From contig PTKB01000099.1 in assembly GCA_002937555.1 (NCBI GenBank), positions 1-9,109 of the forward strand: 9,109 nt of DNA, read 5' to 3'. Source of the stretch: Alphaproteobacteria bacterium MarineAlpha10_Bin2 (GTDB lineage: Bacteria > Pseudomonadota > Alphaproteobacteria > UBA828). The position numbers and the translations under genes are program-made. The notes under the pieces were generated by a model. The model was given only the letters and a program-made list of their open reading frames with translations, did no database searches and was not told the DNA's origin. Positions 1-6,052 of the stretch are shown in pieces (the first letter of the stretch is position 1; each line of letters starts with the position of its first letter).

Positions 1-6
1 ATTCAT
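1..6 (-). CDS. Possible start of a gene leaving the window on the left
   Basis: On the minus strand an ATG at 6-4, followed by AAT, is preceded by AAGAGGAG (16-23), a good Shine-Dalgarno match about ten bases upstream. Only two codons are inside the window, so the product cannot be named. The same frame stays open upstream to about position 136, so a longer start (for example a TTG near 126) is possible. The upstream codons read like plausible protein, but no ribosome binding site was seen before that TTG. I favour the ATG because of its ribosome binding site. Confidence 0.3.
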
Positions 7-15
7 GGTGGATGG

Positions 16-23
16 CTCCTCTT
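16..23 (-). promoter_or_regulatory. Shine-Dalgarno sequence for the left-edge gene
   Basis: The minus strand reads AAGAGGAG here, about ten bases before an ATG at 6-4. This is the only strong purine-rich ribosome binding site followed by a start codon that I found in the left 750 bases. It decides the proposed start of the gene that leaves the window. Confidence 0.35.
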
Positions 24-27
24 GCTC

Positions 28-45
28 GTGGTTGATGACAACCAC
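28..45. repeat. Perfect 7-bp hairpin with 4-nt loop
   Basis: GTGGTTG (28-34) and CAACCAC (39-45) are perfect inverted repeats separated by ATGA. The hairpin lies just upstream of the proposed minus-strand ribosome binding site at 16-23, so it would sit in that gene's leader. There is no T-run beside it, so it is not an obvious intrinsic terminator. Confidence 0.5.
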
Positions 46-116
46 AACTTTGGCACCTAGATGCCGGGAGCGGGAGACATCCACCCCATCTGCTTTGCCG
101 CGCCAAACGGAAATGG

Positions 117-132
117 CCGCCAAAGATGGCGG
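117..132. repeat. Perfect 6-bp hairpin with 4-nt loop
   Basis: CCGCCA (117-122) and TGGCGG (127-132) flank AAGA. The GC-rich stem would be stable in RNA from either strand. No T-run follows on either strand, so a terminator call is not supported. It may belong to a structured leader of the left-edge minus-strand gene. Confidence 0.45.
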
Positions 133-182
133 AATCTAATTCAGCAGCGGAAAGGTTAGTTATTGTTAGCAGGAGCGTGCCT

Positions 183-215
183 CAGTCCTATCGTGCTATT
201 GCCCGTACAGTCCTA
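183..215. repeat. 8-bp direct repeat CAGTCCTA, 25-bp period
   Basis: CAGTCCTA occurs at 183-190 and again at 208-215. The second copy runs into the left arm of the inverted repeat at 214-251. Function is unknown; it could be a protein binding site or a chance repeat. Confidence 0.35.
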
Positions 216-251
216 GTTTAGAATCAGTCTAGACACAGTGCGCCTAAACTA
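214..251. repeat. 8-bp inverted repeat TAGTTTAG / CTAAACTA
   Basis: TAGTTTAG (214-221) and CTAAACTA (244-251) are perfectly complementary arms with 22 bases between them. The interior contains the palindrome GTCTAGAC (227-234). No T-run follows, so this is not a clear terminator. Possible roles include an operator or part of a structured RNA. Confidence 0.4.
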
Positions 252-546
252 ACGATCTGCGCCAATATTCATTCAAATAATAGAAAACAAAAACGGGAAA
301 ATTCAGCCATTTATTTTCTATCCTGCTTCTATTTCGGTTGACGGAAACTAAGGCTGCGGGGAAGTACATACCGAGAAGCAATTAATTACGCAAAAGGGCA
401 GAAAACAGCCATTTTTTTATTTTTTGCCATATTTTATTCAAAATTATTTGGTCAGAGGCACACACACCACCGCCACTGCGCACACAGCCCCCCCCTTCGC
501 CTCGCACAGCAGTTCGCGCCAGCCATCTACCTGAAAACCGCCTGAC

Positions 547-615
547 GTAAGCGACGAGCCAGATTATGGCCCACGCCATTCTAATTCAATCGCGTCGCTT
601 ACCCTTCTCTGGCTC
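547..615. repeat. Two interlocking inverted repeats (pseudoknot-like arrangement)
   Basis: GTAAGCGAC (547-555) is complementary to GTCGCTTAC (594-602). The immediately adjacent GAGCCAGA (556-563) is complementary to TCTGGCTC (608-615). The order is A, B, A', B', so the two stems cannot be nested; as RNA they would form an H-type pseudoknot. There is no base between A and B, about 30 bases between B and A', and 5 between A' and B'. Two perfect 8-9-bp stems abutting like this within 69 bases are unlikely by chance. Function is unknown. The arms could also be recombinase or other protein binding sites at DNA level. Confidence 0.55.
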
Positions 616-666
616 AAATTTAAAGTGATGGTCACAAACAGGTCACAAACCAAGCGTCACGAGCCA
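549..666 (+). repeat. Imperfect direct repeat AAGCG(TC)ACGAGCCA
   Basis: AAGCGACGAGCCA (549-561) recurs as AAGCGTCACGAGCCA (652-666), differing by a two-base insertion. The first copy overlaps both arms of the interlocking inverted repeats. The second copy offers GAGCCA (661-666) as an alternative partner for TGGCTC (610-615). The two copies bracket the GGTCACAAAC repeats, giving a compact array of related sites. Confidence 0.45.
630..650 (+). repeat. Tandem direct repeat GGTCACAAAC, 11-bp period
   Basis: GGTCACAAAC occurs at 630-639 and 641-650, separated by one A. The period is therefore one DNA helical turn, as expected for protein binding on one face of the DNA. A weaker GTCAC lies at 656-660. 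Tandem short repeats near a tRNA target are typical of integrase arm-type sites, but a regulator or iteron role cannot be excluded. Confidence 0.45.
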
Positions 667-763
667 ATCCCATCCAACATTGAACTTCGGGAATTGCGCA
701 TCAAACAGTTGTTTACCGGACTGTAAAGTACTGTTCAGAACAGGCAAATATAGTGGGATTAGA

Positions 764-804
764 ATTTGAAGTCCGAGCGCCCCACCGGGGTGCGATCCTC
801 CTCC
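764..804 (-). tRNA. selC: Truncated selenocysteine tRNA gene: 5' half through the anticodon loop only
   Basis: Read on the minus strand, GGAGGAGG (804-797) fits the 8-nt acceptor strand of bacterial tRNA-Sec. It is followed by AT and then a long D-arm. CGC-CCC pairs with GGGGCG around a CGGT loop, giving the 6-bp D-stem that distinguishes tRNA-Sec, with one extra A in the 5' strand. Next come TCGGA and the loop CTTCAAA, with anticodon TCA at 769-767. The sequence after the loop should be TCCGA but is TTCTA, and no long variable arm, T-loop (GGTTCGA type) or CCTCCTCC acceptor strand follows anywhere in the left 760 bases. It lies 43 bases after the selB stop on the same strand, which supports its identity as selC. 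The 3' half appears lost or displaced, so it is probably not functional as it stands. A functional copy may exist elsewhere. Confidence 0.65.
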
Positions 805-847
805 ATGCTGGGTGTCGTGTAAATGCTAAGGAGCCTGCCGGGTGCAA

Positions 848-2779
848 TCAAGTCGCGCCATCGCCGAATAAAGCGGACGCTGGGCGCAGCGTGCACCGGG
901 CGTTGCCAATACGCCGCGTGAAACCGGCGCGGTCGAAATATTCCAGCAGCTCAATCGTCAAGTTTCGCCCGATGCCCGAGCGGTCGCGATATTGGGCGGC
1001 GAGAAAAAGTCCGTCCTCGCTTTTGTCGGCCAACGCTTCGGCGATATCGGCAAGACGCCGCACGGCATCAGGCAAGAAAAAGCGATTCTTCGCTACTTGC
1101 ACACTAAACCCCAATGCCGCGGCGCGTTTCAATACGCGCTCTATCTCATCTGCCGGCAAATCAAGCTCGGCGGCTATTTGCCACACCACAGGCGGACGCA
1201 AATCGCCGGATTCCAATAGCGGTAATATTTTTTGCCATGCAGATTGTTCGCCGGACGCCAATTTGGCCCGATGGTCCGGCAGGTGCAGGATGGTGCCGGC
1301 GCGCCGCACATCGCCGCTTTCAATCAATTTAGAAATGGCGGCGTTGAACAGTTGCGTCAGCGGCCGTTCGGCGAAGACGCGGCGCAATTCGAACTCGTTG
1401 GGGCCGAGTGTCTCGGGTGACTCTAGGTGCCAGAGTTTCAATTCCGCGACGATACGCTGATTTAAGCTTTGCCAGTGCTCTGGCGACATACCCTCCAGAG
1501 CGCTGGCGCCACCTGCCGTCACCATTTCCGCCGCCGCGAACAATGTCGTGCTTTCGCCGGCATCGAGATTGCGCGCCACGGCGAAGCGGCTGAGGTCAAC
1601 TCCGCCCGGCGACAGCGGCAGCAGCGCAGCGAGTGCCGCCGATGTTTCATTTTTCGCCATCGCCGCCAATATCGCCAGGCGAGGCGGGCGGGCGCGGCCG
1701 CGTTCGGGCCCATACGGATCGACAATCCGCCCGCCCGCAATCGTGCGGCGCGCCGATTGATCGCGTAGGATCAGCCTGTCGCGCGCATGGGTGGTGATCG
1801 GACGTTCACTGACGATTTGAACCAGGCCGCTCTCCCCGGGCGCGATTTCACGACCCTTGAGGATGGCCACACGGCACGGTGTCTCCAGCGCCCCCAGATG
1901 CAGATGCGCGGGCGTTTCGTGTCTAAGCGGCTTGGTTTCACTGGGCAGGACCAATAGCTCGGCGTCGACGCGGCGCGTTGGCGCATGAGCGGCCGGGTGC
2001 AGCAACCAATCGCCGCGCCTGATATCACTTCGCCGCGCCCCCGGCCCGGCCAGATTGAGCGCCGCCCGCTCGCCCTGGCGCGCTTCTTCCGCCGCTCGAT
2101 CATGCACGTGAAGCGCCCGCACTCGCACTTCGGCGCCGGCGGGGGACAAAAACAGTTTCTCGCCGACCACCACACGCCCCGAATAAACGCTCCCGGTGAC
2201 CACCAGACCCGCGCCGGTCAGCGTAAACGCGCGATCGATGGCGACGCGAAAGCGGCCTTGGGGCGGAGCGGCGGAAAATTCCCGTGCCGCTTTTTCGAGA
2301 TGCGCTTTGAGCGTTTGCACGCCTTCGCCGGAGTGATAGGAGAGGGGAAATATCTCCGCTTCTTCCAGACCGCCGCCTCGTACGACCTCCCGTACTGCCG
2401 ACACAACTTCATCGACACGGCCGTCGGCGACGGCATCGGTCTTTGTGATGGCGACCGCTCCCATGCCTATGCCGAGCAGATTCAAAATCGCCAAATGCTC
2501 GAGAGTTTGCGGCATCGGCCCGTCATCCGCGGCGACCACCAACAGCGCGTAATCGATGGCGCTGACGCCGGCGACCATATTGCGGATAAATTTTTCGTGC
2601 CCGGGTACGTCGACAAACCCTAAAATTCCGCCGCCGTCCAGGGGTACGTATGCGAAGCCAAGATCGATGGTGAGGCCGCGCTGCTTTTCCTCCGGCAGGC
2701 GGTCGGTGTCGACGCCGCTCAGCGCTTCCACCAGTTTGGTCTTGCCGTGATCGACATGACCTGCGGTGGCGATAATCAC
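848..2779 (-). CDS. selB: Selenocysteine-specific translation elongation factor SelB
   Basis: A 643-residue GTPase that binds Sec-tRNA(Sec) and delivers it to ribosomes stalled at UGA next to a SECIS hairpin. The EF-Tu-like G domain shows GHVDHGKT (7-14), T37 in RGLTIDLG (34-41), DVPGHE (57-62) and TKTD (112-115), the form of G4 usual in SelB. Beta-barrel domains II and III follow from about residue 173 to 360. A C-terminal region of about 240 residues fits the winged-helix repeats that bind SECIS RNA. The length is normal for SelB, and no frameshift is visible. Translation starts at GTG (2779-2777), which overlaps the selA stop as GTGA; this indicates translational coupling with selA. The tRNA-Sec 5' half lies 43 bases downstream. 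The large plus-strand frames across this gene are antisense shadows. Confidence 0.96.
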   Translation of the reverse strand: MIIATAGHVDHGKTKLVEALSGVDTDRLPEEKQRGLTIDLGFAYVPLDGGGILGFVDVPGHEKFIRNMVAGVSAIDYALLVVAADDGPMPQTLEHLAILNLLGIGMGAVAITKTDAVADGRVDEVVSAVREVVRGGGLEEAEIFPLSYHSGEGVQTLKAHLEKAAREFSAAPPQGRFRVAIDRAFTLTGAGLVVTGSVYSGRVVVGEKLFLSPAGAEVRVRALHVHDRAAEEARQGERAALNLAGPGARRSDIRRGDWLLHPAAHAPTRRVDAELLVLPSETKPLRHETPAHLHLGALETPCRVAILKGREIAPGESGLVQIVSERPITTHARDRLILRDQSARRTIAGGRIVDPYGPERGRARPPRLAILAAMAKNETSAALAALLPLSPGGVDLSRFAVARNLDAGESTTLFAAAEMVTAGGASALEGMSPEHWQSLNQRIVAELKLWHLESPETLGPNEFELRRVFAERPLTQLFNAAISKLIESGDVRRAGTILHLPDHRAKLASGEQSAWQKILPLLESGDLRPPVVWQIAAELDLPADEIERVLKRAAALGFSVQVAKNRFFLPDAVRRLADIAEALADKSEDGLFLAAQYRDRSGIGRNLTIELLEYFDRAGFTRRIGNARCTLRPASALFGDGAT

Positions 2780-4263
2780 GCGTCGGAAATATCCAACTGC
2801 TCAAGTTGGGCGCGAAAGCCGTCTTCATCCGTTAGGCAGCGTAGGTCGAGAACGAAGGCGCCGTCTTGTATTCGCCCGATCACCGGTTGGGGAAGCGCCC
2901 GAAATGCCGCGGCCATGCGCTCTAGCGCCGCGCCGCGCTTGCGTTTGGAACCGAGCGGAATGAGGGTCAAACCGGCGCTCGGCAGGGTGTCGACCGGCAT
3001 CGCGCCCGAGCCGATTTGGCTCATGCAGTCAGACACTTCAACCGCCGCGACGCCTTCCAGGCGGCGGGCCAATTCGGGTTGCAGACTTTCTGCCGTCGCG
3101 CGGATGTCGCCCTGTTCGCGAGTCAACAGGCCAAGCGTGGGCAGTCGCGACGGCAACTTCTCCGGGTTGGCGTAGAGCCGGAGCACCGCGCCGAGCGCTG
3201 CCAGGGTCATCTTGTCGAGGCGAAACGCACGCTTCATCGAGTTGCGCCGAAGACGCGCAATCAACTCCTTCTTGCCAACGACGATGCCGGCCTGTGGCCC
3301 ACCCAGCAGCTTGTCGCCCGAGAATGTAACAAGATCGGCTCCGGCTTTCAGGGTCTCGGCCACCGTCGGCTCGGGTGGCAGGCCGTAGCGGCTCAAATCC
3401 CCCAGCGAGCCCGAGCCGAGATCGACCGCAAGCGATTTCCCGGCGGCGTGCGCCAGTTCGGCCAGTTCCGCAGTTTGCACTTCCGCGGTGAAGCCGCGCA
3501 CTTCATAATTACTGGGATGAACCTTGAGAACCAGCGTAGCGCCGCTGTCCAAAGCGGCAGCATAGTCACGTCCATGGGTGCGATTGGTGGTGCCGACCTC
3601 AGTCAGCTTGCAGCCCGCGCGCGCCATGATATCGGGCAGCCGGAAGGCACCGCCGATCTCGATCAACTCGCCGCGCGATACGGCCACGCGCTTGCGGTTC
3701 GCCAGACTGTTCAGCAGCAGCAGCACGGCGGCGGCGTTGTTGTTGACTACCAGAGCCGCTTCCGCCCCGGTCAGGCGGCAGAGCCAGCCAGTCACATGAT
3801 CGTCCCGTTCGCCACGCTTGCCGGTGGCGATGTCATATTCGAGATTGCTGGCTCCCGTCGCCACCGCCGCCATAGCGGCAACGGCTTCCGGTGGCAAGGG
3901 CGCGCGTCCCAAATTCGTGTGTAGGACAGTCCCGGTAAGATTGAACACCGGTATCAGCGAAGTGGCCATCATCTCTCTGATGCGGTCGCTTATTCGCCCA
4001 ACAAGCGTTTCGAATTCTATACCCGGATCGCGCCCGGTCAGGATATCCGCCCGCGCGTTCGCCACAATTTCTCGCGCCGCATCGGTCACGAATGGCCGGC
4101 CATAGGCTGCGCTAAGGGGCGCCACGGCAGCGTCCGCCACGAGCCGTTCGACCGCAGGCAGGCGCTCGAGCAAGGGCATCGCCGAAGAGGCTGTCTTCGC
4201 TGATTTTCGCATGACGATAGGGTAGTCGCTTGCCTGTCCGCGGGAAATGTTAATTTGGCCCAT
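2776..4263 (-). CDS. selA: L-seryl-tRNA(Sec) selenium transferase SelA
   Basis: A PLP-dependent enzyme that converts seryl-tRNA(Sec) to selenocysteyl-tRNA(Sec) using selenophosphate; in bacteria it works as a homodecamer in the cytoplasm. The SelA signature LTGTVLHTNLGRAPLP lies at 109-124. The PLP lysine is K318 in FSGDKLLGGPQAG (314-326), and LPAVERLV (35-42) matches the usual N-terminal motif. The 495 residues are about 30 more than in E. coli, mostly ahead of LPAVERLV. A start at Met18 (4212) or Met29 (4179) is therefore possible. I kept 4263 because GGGATAGG precedes it and neither internal ATG has a visible ribosome binding site. It is the first gene of selAB and overlaps selB by four bases. 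No selD was seen in the window, so selenophosphate synthase must be encoded elsewhere. Confidence 0.95.
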   Translation of the reverse strand: MGQINISRGQASDYPIVMRKSAKTASSAMPLLERLPAVERLVADAAVAPLSAAYGRPFVTDAAREIVANARADILTGRDPGIEFETLVGRISDRIREMMATSLIPVFNLTGTVLHTNLGRAPLPPEAVAAMAAVATGASNLEYDIATGKRGERDDHVTGWLCRLTGAEAALVVNNNAAAVLLLLNSLANRKRVAVSRGELIEIGGAFRLPDIMARAGCKLTEVGTTNRTHGRDYAAALDSGATLVLKVHPSNYEVRGFTAEVQTAELAELAHAAGKSLAVDLGSGSLGDLSRYGLPPEPTVAETLKAGADLVTFSGDKLLGGPQAGIVVGKKELIARLRRNSMKRAFRLDKMTLAALGAVLRLYANPEKLPSRLPTLGLLTREQGDIRATAESLQPELARRLEGVAAVEVSDCMSQIGSGAMPVDTLPSAGLTLIPLGSKRKRGAALERMAAAFRALPQPVIGRIQDGAFVLDLRCLTDEDGFRAQLEQLDISDA

Positions 4264-4329
4264 GCGCCTATCCCGAACTGCTGGCGACGGCTATGATTTG
4301 CGGCACAGCCGAAGCGAGGGAGCCAGGTT

Positions 4330-5118
4330 TTGAAACTGCGGATTATTCAGATCGATACGTTTACCGACAAGGTATTGGGCGGCAACCCGGCTGCCGTTTG
4401 TCCGCTGGACGCGTGGCTGGATGTCGGCCTGATGCAGGCCATCGCGGCGGAGAACAATTTGTCGGAAACGGCATTTTTTGTTCCGTCAGATCAAGGCGGA
4501 TATGCGCTGCGCTGGTTTACGCCCAATGTCGAGGTTGGGCTGTGCGGGCACGCCACGTTGGCGGCCGGCGAAGTGGTGCTTTCCGACCTCGAGCCGGGCG
4601 CGGCGGCGGCTACATTCGAGAGCAAGAGCGGCACTCTCACCGTATCGCGGGACGGCCAAAACCTGATGATGGATTTCCCGGCCCGTCCGGCCACGCCCCA
4701 TACGGCGCCCGAGAACCTGCTCGCCGGCCTCGGCATAGCGCCCTCAGAAGTGCTGGCGGGCGACGATTACATCGCGGTCTATGAGAGCGCCGCCGAAGTT
4801 GCCGCGCTCGCACCCGATCTCGACTGTTTCTGCCGGATTGACCGCCGCGGCGTGGTCGCGACGGCTCCGGGCGACGATACAGGAGCCGATTACGTGCTAC
4901 GCTTCTTCGCGCCCAAGAACGCGGTGCCGGAAGATCCGGTTACCGGTAATGTGCAGACGGAACTGGCGCCCTATTGGGCCGCGCGGCTCGGCAAGAAGCG
5001 CCTCGATGTGCGGCAATTGTCGGCGCGCGGTGGCGTGATGGTGTGCGAGGACCGTGGCGACCGCGTGGCAATTTCCGGGCAATGTGTGCGTTTCCTTGAG
5101 GGCGAACTGTCGCTATGA
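4330..5118 (+). CDS. PhzF-family isomerase/epimerase-like protein
   Basis: A 262-residue member of the PhzF superfamily (diaminopimelate epimerase fold), which includes the phenazine enzyme PhzF and many uncharacterised YddE-type proteins. The N-terminal signature IDTFTDKVLGGNPAAV (8-23) is present. The conserved acidic residue is E46 in NNLSETAFF. RWFTPNVEVGLCGHATLA (61-78) and EDPVTGN (201-207) match family active-site motifs. The length is normal. The start is TTG at 4330, chosen because GAGGGAG (4316-4322) precedes it at good spacing and the family motif begins a few residues later. The upstream region shared with divergent selA is only 66 bases. The substrate is unknown; there are no phenazine genes nearby, so phenazine synthesis is not implied. 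It is the first gene of a likely operon with the BKACE and aquaporin genes. Confidence 0.9.
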   Translation: MKLRIIQIDTFTDKVLGGNPAAVCPLDAWLDVGLMQAIAAENNLSETAFFVPSDQGGYALRWFTPNVEVGLCGHATLAAGEVVLSDLEPGAAAATFESKSGTLTVSRDGQNLMMDFPARPATPHTAPENLLAGLGIAPSEVLAGDDYIAVYESAAEVAALAPDLDCFCRIDRRGVVATAPGDDTGADYVLRFFAPKNAVPEDPVTGNVQTELAPYWAARLGKKRLDVRQLSARGGVMVCEDRGDRVAISGQCVRFLEGELSL

Positions 5119-5164
5119 TCCGGCGCTTTTAAATTCAACTCCCGAATAAGAAACGAGAATTTCC

Positions 5165-6052
5165 ATGGCGTTGAGTAAGATCATTATCACTTGCGCCGTG
5201 ACCGGCTCGGCCGACACGGTAAATAAAAATCCGGCGGTGCCTGTAATGCCAGACGCCATCGCCGCTTCCGCCCTCGAAGCCGCCAAAGCGGGCGCCGCCA
5301 TTGTGCACATTCATGTGCGCGATTTGGAAAGCGGCCACGCAAGCATGGAGATCGAACAATACCGCCGCGTGGTTGGCTTGATCCGAGACAGCGGCTCTGA
5401 TGTGGTAATCAATCTCACCACCGGCGTCGGCGCGCGCTTTAAGCCCGGCATCGACGATCCGCTTACCCCCGGCCCCGGCACGAACTTCGTCGCGCCCGAA
5501 TTGCGCGTCCGGCATGTGGTCGAATTGAAACCGGAAATCTGCAGCCTAGATATCGCCACCATGAATTCGGGCGGTGTACGCGACGATACAGTCATGCTGA
5601 ACACGCCGGCGCATCTCAGAATTATGGCCGAAGCGATCAAAGAGGCTGGCGTTAAGCCCGAGCTTGAGCTGTTCGATGTCGGCCATATCATGCTGGCCAA
5701 CGACATGATCGCGCGCGGCCAGATCGAAAGCCCGGCGTTTTTCCAGCTTTGCCTCGGTATCGAGTGGGGTGCGCCCGCCACGCCTGCGGCGCTGCAATAT
5801 ATGACCAGCCTGTTGCCCGCCGACGCCACATGGAGCGCCTTTGGTATCGGCCGCGAGGAATATCGTGTAGCCGCGCAATGTGTTCTTTCGGGTGGCCATG
5901 TGCGTGTCGGCCTGGAGGACAATCTCTATCTTTCGCGCGGCGTTCTGGCGCCATCTAACGCGGCTTTGGTTGAGAAAGCGGTGGATGTGATCGAAACGCT
6001 CGGCGAAAGCACCGCCTCCCCCGACGAAGCGCGGCGGATCCTCTCTTTATGA
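5165..6052 (+). CDS. Beta-keto acid cleavage enzyme (BKACE, DUF849)
   Basis: A 295-residue TIM-barrel protein of the BKACE family, relatives of 3-keto-5-aminohexanoate cleavage enzyme (Kce). Members condense a beta-keto acid with acetyl-CoA to give acetoacetate and a new CoA ester, using a divalent metal. The opening IIITCAVTGS (6-15) is typical. The metal ligands fit H48 and H50 in HIHVRD (48-53) and E251 in VGLEDN (248-253). The length and motif order are normal. The start ATG at 5165 follows a purine-rich AACGAGAA. It lies 46 bases after the PhzF-like gene, and its stop overlaps the aquaporin start as ATGA. The family accepts many substrates (dehydrocarnitine and other beta-keto acids), and the sequence alone does not decide which. 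Confidence 0.92.
   Translation: MALSKIIITCAVTGSADTVNKNPAVPVMPDAIAASALEAAKAGAAIVHIHVRDLESGHASMEIEQYRRVVGLIRDSGSDVVINLTTGVGARFKPGIDDPLTPGPGTNFVAPELRVRHVVELKPEICSLDIATMNSGGVRDDTVMLNTPAHLRIMAEAIKEAGVKPELELFDVGHIMLANDMIARGQIESPAFFQLCLGIEWGAPATPAALQYMTSLLPADATWSAFGIGREEYRVAAQCVLSGGHVRVGLEDNLYLSRGVLAPSNAALVEKAVDVIETLGESTASPDEARRILSL

Larger units (their letters stand above)
7..763. other. Gene-poor, repeat-rich block between the left-edge gene and the truncated selC
   Basis: No reading frame here has convincing coding character. The longest, 65 codons on the minus strand at 382-579, runs across a poly-C tract and an AT-rich stretch and matches no family I recognise. Composition shifts sharply: about 240-450 is AT-rich with A and T runs, while 455-530 holds a short CA repeat and eight C in a row (488-495). 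Visible structure includes hairpins at 28-45 and 117-132, an inverted repeat at 214-251, interlocking inverted repeats at 547-615 and a 10-bp direct repeat at 630-650. The composition differs from the flanking sel genes. Together with its position directly after a broken tRNA gene, this suggests the end of an inserted element. That is inference, because no integrase or transposase is visible. Confidence 0.5.

Noticed and set aside
338..370. TTGACG with TACATA as a plus-strand promoter
   Set aside because: The spacing is about 21 bases, the -10 is weak, and no gene follows on the plus strand.
382..579. 65-codon minus-strand open frame
   Set aside because: It crosses a poly-C tract and AT-rich noncoding sequence, overlaps the interlocking inverted repeats, has no good ribosome binding site and resembles no known family.
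708..763. Possible 3' half of tRNA-Sec, using CTGTTCTGAACAG as a T-arm
   Set aside because: The loop TTCTGAA lacks the TTCRA pattern, the stem has only three pairs, and no CCTCCTCC acceptor strand follows.
753..1460. 235-codon plus-strand open frame
   Set aside because: It is antisense to selB and rich in Arg and Ser, as expected for a shadow frame in GC-rich DNA. The selB frame on the other strand has all the family motifs.
4292..4297. TATGAT as a -10 box for the PhzF-like gene
   Set aside because: It is five of six to consensus, but no acceptable -35 element lies 16-18 bases upstream. The 66-base divergent gap must contain promoters, but I cannot place them.
5116..5118. TGA stop of the PhzF-like gene as a selenocysteine codon
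   Set aside because: The frame continues about 20 codons past the TGA, but the protein already has normal family length and ends after all conserved motifs. No selenocysteine position is known there for this family.
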